Source: a virus. From it: 32,960 nucleotides of DNA. The translations under genes were made by a program, and so were the position numbers. The DNA lies in the IMG/VR virus record IMGVR_UViG_3300044615_001148, positions 1-32,960 of that record; one strand, written 5' to 3'. Below the pieces are notes generated by a model. It had not been told where the DNA came from and made no database searches. It saw only the letters and a program-made list of their open reading frames with translations. Below are positions 7,105-14,334 of the stretch, one piece after another; the stretch's first letter is position 1; each line of letters starts with the position of its first letter.

Positions 7105-8040
7105 ATGCTCACACAGATAAACAAACCTGCCCACGGTTCAAACGCGTGGCTCGAAGTCAGATGGCGTAACGACAACGGTGAAGCCCGCATCGCAGCCTCA
7201 GCTTGCGCAGCAGTCCACGGACAACACCCGTTCATCACCGTCGCAGACCTTGCCAATGAACTGCTCTCCGAGACGCCACCGCAACCCAAAGAGCAGAACT
7301 CTGCGATGTTGCGAGGCACCACCCTTGAAGCACCGATCCGTGACTGGGCAGCCCAACTGCTCGGACATCCACTCACCGAACCACAAACCCTCTACTGCTG
7401 GGACGAACCAGGCGTACGCCTGATTGCCACCATTGACTCGATGAGCAAAGACGGCAGGGTGTTTGAGCAGAAGACGACGAACAAGATTTGGCGTGGCGAA
7501 CTGCCCGACTACTGGTATTGGCAGGGCGTACAACAAGCCATCTGCACCGGTGTCTCAGAGATTACGTGGGTCGTGTTTGACTCCACCCTTGACCTGCACT
7601 TCCACATTCAGCCGGTGTCAAGCGATGAGAAACAAACCCACATTGAGGCGTGCCGACGATTCCTCGCAGCCATTGACATGGGCATCATGCCCGATGACGC
7701 CGTACTTGAATACCGTCACGTGCAAGACCGCCACCCAGAAGGCACAGCCAAGAAAGAAGTCGAACTCCCAATGTCAGCACTCGCCACCATCGAGCGACTG
7801 CTACTGGCCAAGGAGCAAATCAAATCTGCGGAAGCGTCAGAGGATGCGTGCAAAGCAGAACTGTGCGAGATTCTGGGCGACGCCGAATACGGCCTCATCC
7901 AAGACGAACTCGTGTGCACATGGAAAACGACGCAACGCGAATCGTTCGACTCCAAGAAGTTTCAGAAGGATCACCCAGCGTTGTGGGAAAAGTATCGCAA
8001 GTCGTCACCGGTACGCACGTTCAGGGTGTCAGGCAAATGA
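7105..8040 (+). CDS. YqaJ-type viral recombinase exonuclease
   Basis: 311 residues. The PD-(D/E)XK nuclease core is visible: GTTLE (71-75, conserved Glu), D111 in LIATIDSM, E121-x-K123 in FEQKTTNK, and the WYWQGVQQAI helix (138-147) typical of YqaJ/lambda-exonuclease enzymes. The C-terminal third is helical with a conserved-looking basic end. These enzymes digest one strand of double-stranded DNA ends to give 3' overhangs. The single-strand annealing candidate lies one small gene downstream, forming the usual two-component recombination pair. It has its own promoter-like upstream region and an AAAGGGGA ribosome site. Confidence 0.88.
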   Translation: MLTQINKPAHGSNAWLEVRWRNDNGEARIAASACAAVHGQHPFITVADLANELLSETPPQPKEQNSAMLRGTTLEAPIRDWAAQLLGHPLTEPQTLYCWDEPGVRLIATIDSMSKDGRVFEQKTTNKIWRGELPDYWYWQGVQQAICTGVSEITWVVFDSTLDLHFHIQPVSSDEKQTHIEACRRFLAAIDMGIMPDDAVLEYRHVQDRHPEGTAKKEVELPMSALATIERLLLAKEQIKSAEASEDACKAELCEILGDAEYGLIQDELVCTWKTTQRESFDSKKFQKDHPALWEKYRKSSPVRTFRVSGK

Positions 8041-8210
8041 CCACCTACAACAAGGCTTACTATGACACACCCGCAGGTAAAGCTAAACAGAAGCGGGCAA
8101 ACCAACGACTCCAAACGAAACGCAAACTTGCGTGGCTATGGCTCGCAGAGAACCGTCCAGATGTAATAGAAGAAATCAACAACCAACTGAAAAAGGAGAA
8201 CAACCAATGA
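8037..8210 (+). CDS. Small basic protein between exonuclease and annealing protein
   Basis: 57 residues, ATGA overlap with the exonuclease. The core YYDTPAGKAKQKRANQRLQT is strongly basic and resembles the N-terminal Y-x-x-T-P-x-G-K-x-K segment found in various phage HNH-like or DNA-binding proteins, but no His/Cys metal site follows. It could bind nucleic acid and serve the recombination pair. Its stop overlaps the next ATG. Confidence 0.65.
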   Translation: MTTYNKAYYDTPAGKAKQKRANQRLQTKRKLAWLWLAENRPDVIEEINNQLKKENNQ

Positions 8211-9061
8211 ACCTGCAAGACATCCTCACCAACTATGGGGTGCCCGACCCGTCCATCGTCGGCAAACTCCCACGAGGCGGCATCACCCTCGACTTCGTAG
8301 GACACGCCGAGATCACCAAGATTCTGATTGAGGTCGACCCGAACTGGTCATGGGAACCGGTGGCATGGACTACCGATGGGCGTCCCGCTATCAACACGGT
8401 GAACGGTATGGCTGTGATGTGGGGCAAGCTCACAGTGCTAGGTCAAACCAGGTTGGGTGTCGGCTCAGCCCGCCACGACAAACCAGACCTCGACAAGGAA
8501 CTCATCGGAGACTTCCTACGCAACGCAGCCATGCGATTCGGCATCAGCCTCAGCCTGTGGTCGAAGTCGGAGTGGGAGGAGCAGGCTGCTACGCCACGCA
8601 AACCTGCCGAGCCGAAGCCAGTGTCGCAAGATTTCGTTGCCAAGTTCCGTGAAGCCTGCACCAAGAAAGGGATTGACGCTGACCAGGTAGCCAAAGATGC
8701 TGGCGTCAACCTTGACGCAATCACCGACGAGGACGCACCGAAACTGCGGGACGCGTTCAAGCAGGCAGAGCAGAAACCTGCTGACCCTGTGGAGGCGGTG
8801 AAGAACGTGTTTGGTGAGCAAGTCAAAGTGATAGCAGAAACCAAACACGAAGGCCCGTACCCGAAGAACCCCAGTGAGCCGGCAACGAAAGCGCAGATCG
8901 GTAAGATTCGTGCGCTGCTCAACGCATCAGGTGTCGCATCCTTCACGGAGAAGACTGAGGTGTGTGCCGATCTCATCAACCGTCCTATCAACAAGATGGA
9001 ACAGATGAATCAGGGTGAGGCGTCGCAAGTGATTGAGATTCTTGATGCGAGGGCGGGATGA
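8207..9061 (+). CDS. Putative single-strand DNA annealing protein (Rad52/Erf-like group)
   Basis: 284 residues; ATG 8207 is chosen because AAAGGAG lies 8 bases upstream and the ATG overlaps the upstream stop. Residues 18-120 carry KLPRGG, LDFVGHAEITKILIEVDP, WSWEP and ELIGDFLRNAAMRFGISLSLWSK, a pattern of actinophage annealing proteins with a Rad52-like fold. A Pro/Lys linker follows, and residues about 215-284 form a small helical domain (ATKAQIGKIRALLN...QVIEILDA) common at the end of such proteins. It would anneal strands produced by the YqaJ exonuclease. The exact family (Sak, Erf or RecT-like) is uncertain. Confidence 0.75.
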   Translation: MNLQDILTNYGVPDPSIVGKLPRGGITLDFVGHAEITKILIEVDPNWSWEPVAWTTDGRPAINTVNGMAVMWGKLTVLGQTRLGVGSARHDKPDLDKELIGDFLRNAAMRFGISLSLWSKSEWEEQAATPRKPAEPKPVSQDFVAKFREACTKKGIDADQVAKDAGVNLDAITDEDAPKLRDAFKQAEQKPADPVEAVKNVFGEQVKVIAETKHEGPYPKNPSEPATKAQIGKIRALLNASGVASFTEKTEVCADLINRPINKMEQMNQGEASQVIEILDARAG

Positions 9062-9144
9062 CTTGCATGTTTGTACTTACGCTTTTGGCTAGTGCTGCGG
9101 TCGGAGCCGCCATTAGCCGCATCCTGTGGAGAATGGGGATATGA
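9058..9144 (+). CDS. 28-residue membrane micropeptide (putative)
   Basis: ATG at 9058 overlaps the previous stop (ATGA) and its own stop overlaps the next ATG (9141), so both junctions are coupled. The peptide begins MTCMFVLTLLASAAVGAAIS and ends RILWRMGI, giving one hydrophobic helix with a basic cytoplasmic end. No known family. Without this ORF there would be an 80-base gap in an otherwise gapless operon, which favours it being real. Confidence 0.5.
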   Translation: MTCMFVLTLLASAAVGAAISRILWRMGI

Positions 9145-9593
9145 CCGATGAACGCAAAGGGGAATGTCAAGGCAATAAGGACAGATGTACCTTGGACAAC
9201 TGCCCGCTGTTTGGCACTTTGGGAAGACCCGACCGACGTGGCGTACGCCGCGTACGAGGGTGTGCCGATCCTGCCGCTCGCGGTCGTAGAAATCGGACTA
9301 AAGGGGATGCGAAGGCGCGTCGTGCCCGTAAAAAGTTGGGGTTGGGCGGTCACCTTACACGTCACGAGGAGAATTGGGGTGGTGCTTTTCGTACCGAAAT
9401 CAAAGCCGGCTTACAGATCGGTCCGATTGCTACCCGTTTCTATGCCGCTAAAGCCCAGTCTGATGCGGCGAAGGCGTTGGGCGACATTCGCCCGTTCGTG
9501 ATGGTAGCGATGCCAGATGGGACAACGAAAGGCATTATTCTCATGGATTTGGATGAGTTCAGTGACCTTGTTAGTCTCATCATCCAGCCATGA
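9141..9593 (+). CDS. Candidate resolvase-like nuclease with Cys-rich start
   Basis: 150 residues from ATG 9141 (ATGA overlap). Residues 8-22 hold three cysteines (C-x6-C-x4-C) that may bind metal, then a basic stretch RRNRTKGDAKARRARKKLG. The second half has TRHEENWGG, FRTEIKAG, an IATRFYAAKAQSDAAK helix and GDIRPFVMVAMPDGTTKG. The E-x-K (TEIKAG) after an acidic/His segment and followed by a Gln-containing helix resembles the PD-(D/E)XK order of small phage resolvases. Placement after the exonuclease and annealing protein fits. This is inference from motif spacing; it may instead be a DNA-binding protein. Confidence 0.55.
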   Translation: MTDERKGECQGNKDRCTLDNCPLFGTLGRPDRRGVRRVRGCADPAARGRRNRTKGDAKARRARKKLGLGGHLTRHEENWGGAFRTEIKAGLQIGPIATRFYAAKAQSDAAKALGDIRPFVMVAMPDGTTKGIILMDLDEFSDLVSLIIQP

Positions 9594-10417
9594 CACTTCG
9601 AGTCATTTCCTACGGTGGCGGAGTTCAGTCAACAGCGATGCTTGCCTTGGCTGCACAAGGCAAACTCCAAGAGGTCATGGGTGGACCGATAGATGCCGTT
9701 CTGTTTGCCAACACAGGTGACGACAGCGAACACCCTGACACGTTGAAGTACGTTCGGGAGATAGCCATGCCGTTTGCAAAAGACAACGGCCTGAACCTCA
9801 TTGAGCTTCACACCACAAAGAACGGTGAACCGACGACGATTTGGAACGAGATAATGAAACCCGATTCCAAACGGATGCTGATACCGGTGTACGGCGACAT
9901 CAACATGCCGCTGCAACGATCCTGCACGGTTGACTTCAAAATCAAAACAGTAGGTCGGTGGGTCAAAAAGAACGGGGCAAAGAAAGACGATCCCGCCCAG
10001 GTTGCCATTGGCATTTCAACCGACGAGATACAACGAGCAGGCAGGGGCGCAGAAGAAAACATGCAGCAACGCGTCTACCCCCTACTTGACCTTGGCATTA
10101 GTCGTACGGGCTGTGTCAACGTCATTACCGACTCAGGCATACCTGTTCCCCCAAAATCCTCCTGCTTCTTTTGCCCATTCCACCGTCCATTAGTGTGGGC
10201 TGAGTTGCGTCGAGACAGTCCAGAACTGTTTGACAAAGCTCAACAGTTGGAGGATGTGATGATTGCCAAGCAGCAAGCAAGAGGCAAAAACCCTGTGTAT
10301 CTGACAAAGTTTGGCAAAAGGTTGACGGACGCCATCGCGATTGCGCAAGACACGCTGTTTGACAATGTAGACCCGAACCTTGAACATGGTTGCGATAGCG
10401 GACATTGTTTCACGTGA
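9590..10417 (+). CDS. PP-loop ATPase, PAPS reductase-like family
   Basis: 275 residues. The ATP PP-loop SYGGGVQST is at 7-15. Conserved-type cysteines stand at C112 (RSCTVDFK), C192-x-x-C195 (SSCFFCPFH) and C268-x4-C273 (CDSGHC), compatible with an iron-sulphur or zinc site. PP-loop enzymes adenylate a substrate and pass sulphur or amide groups; relatives include PAPS reductase, DndC (DNA phosphorothioation) and tRNA thiolases. The SYGGGVQSTA version is common in phages and its substrate is not known. Here it directly follows recombination genes. Start overlaps the upstream stop (ATGA). Confidence 0.8.
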   Translation: MTLRVISYGGGVQSTAMLALAAQGKLQEVMGGPIDAVLFANTGDDSEHPDTLKYVREIAMPFAKDNGLNLIELHTTKNGEPTTIWNEIMKPDSKRMLIPVYGDINMPLQRSCTVDFKIKTVGRWVKKNGAKKDDPAQVAIGISTDEIQRAGRGAEENMQQRVYPLLDLGISRTGCVNVITDSGIPVPPKSSCFFCPFHRPLVWAELRRDSPELFDKAQQLEDVMIAKQQARGKNPVYLTKFGKRLTDAIAIAQDTLFDNVDPNLEHGCDSGHCFT

Positions 10418-10662
10418 AGCTTTACTTCGGGCGTAACCCCGACGACGGAACCGAAATCGAACAACAAGTCCGAAACTTTGAGGCTGCCACCTGCATCATC
10501 GGGATGGCTGCCCTCGTTGCTGCTGCTGGCCCCGAAGGATTCGAGGAGGACGAGTTGGATGCGGTGATGATTGGTGCGTCTCCGGCTGAGGTGACAAGGA
10601 TGGTGTTGCAAGCGTTGGGTTCGCTGGTAGAAAGGTCTTGGCCAGATCACGAGTGGTCGTGA
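10414..10662 (+). CDS. Small acidic protein, unknown function
   Basis: 82 residues. The GTG at 10414 overlaps the PP-loop gene stop (GTGA); a TTG at 10405 is a less likely start. It begins with KLYFGRNPDDGTEIEQQ and continues as acidic helices ending in ERSWPDHEWS. No family recognised. Confidence 0.55.
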   Translation: MKLYFGRNPDDGTEIEQQVRNFEAATCIIGMAALVAAAGPEGFEEDELDAVMIGASPAEVTRMVLQALGSLVERSWPDHEWS

Positions 10663-10683
10663 ACTAAGGTAAAGGGGAAATAG

Positions 10684-11211
10684 ATGGAGTGGATTATCCG
10701 CCTGTTCGCAGGCTTGACGGCAACGTTCGCCCTTGTGGGCTTTTGGGGGATGTCCGAACCGACCCCTCCTCCACCTACCCCCACCCCTGTAACGACGCTT
10801 ATAACGCTTCCTATTGCGCCTGAGACGGTACCTACCACCACTTTGCCGATACCGGCAGATGCCCTCTGCCCCCAATGGTGGGCCTTGGCTGTCGAGGCAG
10901 GCTGGACACCCGACCTCCTCCCCACCTTGGACTATGTGATGTGGCGCGAGTCCCGATGCCAGCCCGAGGCACACAACACCACCCTCAACCGAGATGGCTC
11001 AGCCGACGTCGGCCTCACCCAAATCAACGACCGAAGCTGGTGCAAAGGCACACGCTGGTATCCAGGAGGATACTTGCAAACCGTCGGCGCATTATCTACT
11101 GTTGGATGCGAACAACTATTCGACCCATACCTCAACCTCCTCTCAGCGAAAGCCATCTACGACTATGCGCAAACAACCAACGGAAACGGATGGCAACCGT
11201 GGAAACTCTAA
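10684..11211 (+). CDS. Secreted lytic transglycosylase-like (SLT) protein
   Basis: 175 residues. Residues 4-22 are a membrane or signal helix, 25-60 a Pro/Thr linker, then a lysozyme-like domain with the catalytic Glu in WRESRC (E89) and the GLTQIN motif (110-115) of soluble lytic transglycosylases. Cysteines at 62, 92, 120 and 142 may form disulphides outside the cell. It cleaves the glycan backbone of peptidoglycan. It lies far from the lysis block and next to WhiB, so it may remodel the wall early in infection rather than lyse. Preceded by AAAGGGGAAA at 10671. Confidence 0.82.
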   Translation: MEWIIRLFAGLTATFALVGFWGMSEPTPPPPTPTPVTTLITLPIAPETVPTTTLPIPADALCPQWWALAVEAGWTPDLLPTLDYVMWRESRCQPEAHNTTLNRDGSADVGLTQINDRSWCKGTRWYPGGYLQTVGALSTVGCEQLFDPYLNLLSAKAIYDYAQTTNGNGWQPWKL

Positions 11212-11221
11212 GTACACGTAC

Positions 11222-11479
11222 ATGCAACTGCTAAGCGAATGGGAACTGGCCGACAAACACCAGGACTGGAAAGACGAAGCAGCCTGCTACGGACTCTCAG
11301 GCGACCTGTTCTTCCCAGGAGACAACAACCACTACAACCCCGAAGCGTTCACAATCTGCAACCGATGTCCGGTACGTGAACGCTGTCTAGCATTTGCAAT
11401 GAACAACTACATCGCATACGGTATTTGGGGTGGAATGACCCCACCGGAACGACAACGATACAGAAGAAGCTTGTGCTAA
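11222..11479 (+). CDS. WhiB-family Fe-S transcription factor
   Basis: 85 residues from ATG 11222; an in-frame ATG at 11165 would add 19 residues but lies inside the previous gene. Four cysteines match the family cluster site: C22, then C46-x2-C49-x5-C55 (ICNRCPVRERC). The GIWGG turn (67-71) and TPPER precede a basic tail RQRYRRS that contacts DNA or sigma factor. WhiB proteins bind sigma-A region 4 with a [4Fe-4S] cluster; phage versions redirect host transcription. The family is restricted to Actinobacteria and their phages, which defines the host phylum. Confidence 0.92.
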   Translation: MQLLSEWELADKHQDWKDEAACYGLSGDLFFPGDNNHYNPEAFTICNRCPVRERCLAFAMNNYIAYGIWGGMTPPERQRYRRSLC

Positions 11480-11709
11480 TGGCATGGAACGACGAAGTAA
11501 CCGAGAAACAGTTGCGCATGATTACCGCACTCGAACTGCAACTCGGTCGCATACCATCGCACCGAACAGGGTTCAACCGACGCAAAGCACAAATGCTTAT
11601 TGACGGATTGCAAGAAGAACTTCGCGCAGTCAACCAGCAAGAACAACGCTGGTGCTGCCCGAACTGCGGAATAGAACTACAACTACCAAACACTCAGGAG
11701 ATATCATGA
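11479..11709 (+). CDS. Small protein with C-terminal zinc ribbon
   Basis: 76 residues, TAATG overlap with whiB. The first part (TEKQLRMITALELQLGRI...NRRKAQMLIDGLQEEL) is a helical pair resembling DUF3072-like or annealing-protein tail domains. The end holds CCPNCGIEL, half of a zinc ribbon with only one C-x2-C pair, so a second protomer or partner would be needed to complete the site. Nucleic-acid binding is plausible but unproven. Confidence 0.65.
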   Translation: MAWNDEVTEKQLRMITALELQLGRIPSHRTGFNRRKAQMLIDGLQEELRAVNQQEQRWCCPNCGIELQLPNTQEIS

Positions 11710-11882
11710 GCGACAACCAATCCATTTTCTATGAGGCGTGGATCAGCGATCTGCAACGCGACCTCGACAGTCTGCGAGAAGACAAACGAGAACTGCTACG
11801 CAAAGTGGCACAACTTGAACATCTCATCGCGGAATACGGCAATAAACTAACCAACCTCATCCAACAAAGGGGAGATGAATAA
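11706..11882 (+). CDS. Small coiled-coil protein
   Basis: 58 residues from ATG 11706 (ATGA overlap, AGGAG 5 bases upstream). Residues 12-50 form a continuous heptad pattern (ISDLQRDLDSLREDKRELLR and onward). No catalytic residues. Likely a dimerising helper or regulator within the early operon; no known family. Confidence 0.6.
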   Translation: MSDNQSIFYEAWISDLQRDLDSLREDKRELLRKVAQLEHLIAEYGNKLTNLIQQRGDE

Positions 11883-12136
11883 TGTCAGCAGCAACGTGGT
11901 ACAAACTCAAAAGCGGCGTATGGGGCGTAAAGATTCGCCACGACGGGCAACCAAACGAACAAATTGAAGTCACAAACAAGAACGGCGAAACCAAAACCGT
12001 CTATCTGGTCGGTTGCGCAGCCAAGTTTGATGACGCCCAACTGTGGTCGATTACCGACAACGCACCACAAAACGTGATACCAACCAGGAACATCACGGCA
12101 TCAGGTCCAAAAACGTTGGACGAAGAACCGTTCTAA
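11882..12136 (+). CDS. Small beta-rich protein, unknown function
   Basis: 84 residues, TAATG overlap, AAAGGGGA at 11867. The start ATWYKLKSGVWGVKI and the strand pair QIEVTNKNGETKTVYL recall a small beta-barrel domain seen in bacterial and phage zinc-finger-adjacent proteins. The last 25 residues look disordered and end acidic (LDEEPF), like the tails of ssDNA-binding proteins. The SSB-like reading is inference; no OB-fold signature can be asserted. Confidence 0.6.
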   Translation: MSAATWYKLKSGVWGVKIRHDGQPNEQIEVTNKNGETKTVYLVGCAAKFDDAQLWSITDNAPQNVIPTRNITASGPKTLDEEPF

Positions 12137-12417
12137 TGTTCGTCAAACAACACCGCCTTCCGTATCAAGCGTTGGAACGAATGTTCAACGGCGAAATCAC
12201 GGCAGAAGATTTGGCGGAAGTTGCACAAGTGAACTCCGGAACTATTTGGAACTGGAAAAAACATGGCATCCCCGAACCGCAAGCAGACAAAGTTGCAGTC
12301 CGAATGGGACTGCACCCAGCCTCCATTTGGGGAGACGAGTGGTGGGATTTGGCGAACCTGCCTCCACTGCGGGACGGTCGAGAGAGCACTGACACCACTC
12401 CCTCAACAGATACATGA
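12136..12417 (+). CDS. Helix-turn-helix DNA-binding protein
   Basis: 93 residues, TAATG overlap. Residues about 18-60 (GEITAEDLAEVAQVNSGTIWNWKKHG) form a helix-turn-helix with the Trp-rich recognition helix usual in actinophage and XRE-like regulators; the following ADKVAVRMGLHPASIWGDEWW segment is the standard continuation in these phage proteins. It probably regulates phage transcription, perhaps at the dyads in the 7.0 kb or 17.9 kb promoters, though that link is a guess. Confidence 0.8.
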   Translation: MFVKQHRLPYQALERMFNGEITAEDLAEVAQVNSGTIWNWKKHGIPEPQADKVAVRMGLHPASIWGDEWWDLANLPPLRDGRESTDTTPSTDT

Positions 12418-12514
12418 CACTTGCGGCTGCCCTTGCCACGCGTACCGTATGGGGAAACTGACCTCAGCAGACAACAACTGGAAGAAAAAGAAACCTAAAA
12501 CGAAGGGGAAATAA
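12263..12514 (+). CDS. Zinc-finger-like protein overlapping the HTH gene
   Basis: 83 residues in a different frame, overlapping the HTH gene by 155 bases. The second half has C-x2-C (TCLHCGT) and C-x-C-x-C-H (TCGCPCH), a plausible zinc site, then a lysine-rich end KKKKPKTKGK. Its stop overlaps the methyltransferase ATG (TAATG), which would couple the two and explains the otherwise empty 96 bases. The start is uncertain (no good ribosome site at 12263); a shorter product is possible. Confidence 0.5.
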   Translation: MASPNRKQTKLQSEWDCTQPPFGETSGGIWRTCLHCGTVERALTPLPQQIHDTCGCPCHAYRMGKLTSADNNWKKKKPKTKGK

Positions 12515-14157
12515 TGAAAGTGTTATCACTGTTCTCAGGTGTCGGCGGATTTGACCTCGGCTTAGAGGCCGCTGGTATGGAAACGGTGTTCCAATGCGAA
12601 TGGGACAAACACGCCACCAACATCCTTGAACGCTACTGGCCTGATGTTCCACGATGGGGAGACATCTCCACCCTCACCGGCAAACACATCCTCCAACACG
12701 CACCCGTCATTGACGTCGTTGCGTGGGGATCACCATGCCAAGACCTGTCCGTTGCAGGCAAACGGGCAGGCTTAGAAGGCTCACGCTCAGGTCTATTCCA
12801 TGAAGGTGTACGAATCATCAAAGAACTACGAAAGGAAACCAACAATGAATACCCAAGAATCTCTATTTGGGAAAACGTCTACGGAGCACTCAACTCCAAC
12901 CGAGGCGCTGACTTTGGGGTCATCCTCGACGAAATGGCTGAAGCAGGGGCGCTGGTCCAAGAATGGCGAGTCCTGGATGCACAATACTTCGGAGTCCCAC
13001 AACGGCGTCGAAGAGTGTTCCTCATCTCTGTCTTTGATACTGCAACCGCAACACGATGTCCCGACCCGCTACTACCTGTCAGCGAAGGCGTGCAGTGGCA
13101 TCCTGCGACGAGCCACCAGGCGAGGCAAACAGTTGCCGGTGAGGTTGGAAGCAGCCTTGCAAGCGGTCGTGACATCGCAAACACCATCTCAGCCGAGCTT
13201 TACCACAAATCAACCGTCGTAAATCAGGATGTCAACAACGGTCACTTGGTTGTCGGTTCGTTGGCTGCTCGTGACTACAAAGGTGTCGGTAACCAATACG
13301 TCAACGAAGGCAAGGTCATCGTTGAACCGTTCACCAAATCGAAGCGGCCTCAAACAGCAACCGATGACGAAACATGGGTCGCAGATCAACCCAACCCGAC
13401 ACTCAACGCCTTCGACCAAGGCGACACACGAGCAACCACCGTCATCGTGGAAGACCCCGTGTTGATGCGTCAACGAGAAGGCAAACCAGGAGGAGGCAAA
13501 GGCCCACTTCTCTCCAACGACAAATCATTGACCCTCTCCGGCAGCAACGACCAAACATTATTCACACCAATCGGATTCAGCCACACGCAAGGACTTTCAG
13601 CGCAACCATCCGAAGATGCGTGGCCGACACTACGCACCGAAGGCAACGGCATGGCAGTCGCAATCCCCATCCAAGATGGTCGCAACATAGACAAACATCA
13701 AAACGGGTTAGGTGTAGCCGACGAAGGCGCACCCTCCTACACCATTGACCAAACCGGTGCACAAGCCGTCGCTTACTCTGTGCGCGAGGATGCAAAAGCC
13801 AACACGTTCTCGGCAACCGAACTAGACAAAGCGAACTCGCTGTCGGCTCTACGTCCCAGCCCGCAATCACACCACGCCCAAATGTTCATCGCAGAACACG
13901 TCGTCTCACCAAGCCTCACCGCCAGCAACGACCCATCAAGATCACCACAATCAGCCGAAATCACCCAACAAGTCACCGCCATCCACCAAGCCACCATGGC
14001 AGTTCGTCGCCTCACCCCACTTGAATGTGAACGACTCATGGGCTGGCCCGATGACTGGACAGCAGGACAATCAGACACCCACCGATACAAACAATGCGGC
14101 AACGGCGTAGCCTCACCCGTCGCCCAATGGATCGCGGAACAACTCCTCAAACTATGA
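12514..14157 (+). CDS. C5-cytosine DNA methyltransferase with long variable insert
   Basis: 547 residues. Motif I FSGVGGFDLG (7-16), motif IV GSPCQDLS with catalytic C75 (72-79), motif VI ENV (120-122) and motif VIII QRRRRVFL (163-170) are intact. After about 300 intervening residues come LTPLECERLMGWPDDW (motif IX region) and GNGVASPV (motif X). The insert between VIII and IX, much longer than a usual target domain, contains repeating Thr/Asp/Asn patterns such as SPSLTASND and AQAVAYSV. It methylates cytosine, probably to evade restriction; no cognate nuclease is present. Preceded by AAGGGGA at 12503. Confidence 0.92.
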   Translation: MKVLSLFSGVGGFDLGLEAAGMETVFQCEWDKHATNILERYWPDVPRWGDISTLTGKHILQHAPVIDVVAWGSPCQDLSVAGKRAGLEGSRSGLFHEGVRIIKELRKETNNEYPRISIWENVYGALNSNRGADFGVILDEMAEAGALVQEWRVLDAQYFGVPQRRRRVFLISVFDTATATRCPDPLLPVSEGVQWHPATSHQARQTVAGEVGSSLASGRDIANTISAELYHKSTVVNQDVNNGHLVVGSLAARDYKGVGNQYVNEGKVIVEPFTKSKRPQTATDDETWVADQPNPTLNAFDQGDTRATTVIVEDPVLMRQREGKPGGGKGPLLSNDKSLTLSGSNDQTLFTPIGFSHTQGLSAQPSEDAWPTLRTEGNGMAVAIPIQDGRNIDKHQNGLGVADEGAPSYTIDQTGAQAVAYSVREDAKANTFSATELDKANSLSALRPSPQSHHAQMFIAEHVVSPSLTASNDPSRSPQSAEITQQVTAIHQATMAVRRLTPLECERLMGWPDDWTAGQSDTHRYKQCGNGVASPVAQWIAEQLLKL

Positions 14158-14303
14158 AAAAATCTGTGCGCTACGAATGTCCACGTTGCGGCCAAACACT
14201 CGTACTGCATGTCCTCCCGTCCGTCCCACCGGTCTGCCAAAATCAGAAAGCCCATGGCTCAACAGCAGTAGAAATGGCGACCCGCCCAAGAAAGAGAGAG
14301 TAA
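14154..14303 (+). CDS. Small zinc-ribbon-like protein
   Basis: 49 residues, ATGA overlap with the methyltransferase. The start VRYECPRCGQTL contains C-x2-C, with a third cysteine at VCQN and a His (KAHG), giving a possible CCC/H metal site. The end is basic (TRPRKRE). Last gene of the plus-strand early operon; the converging minus-strand operon ends 31 bases away. Confidence 0.65.
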   Translation: MKKSVRYECPRCGQTLVLHVLPSVPPVCQNQKAHGSTAVEMATRPRKRE

Positions 14304-14334
14304 CTCGGGCAGGCCGCCATCGAAACACTAGCAA

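Noticed and set aside
9148-9501. 117-residue frame overlapping the resolvase candidate
   Set aside because: Other frame of the same DNA; the 9141-9593 frame has ATGA junctions on both sides and protein-like motifs.
13374-13748. 124-residue His/Arg-rich frame inside the methyltransferase
   Set aside because: Shadow frame of the variable insert, with no ribosome site.
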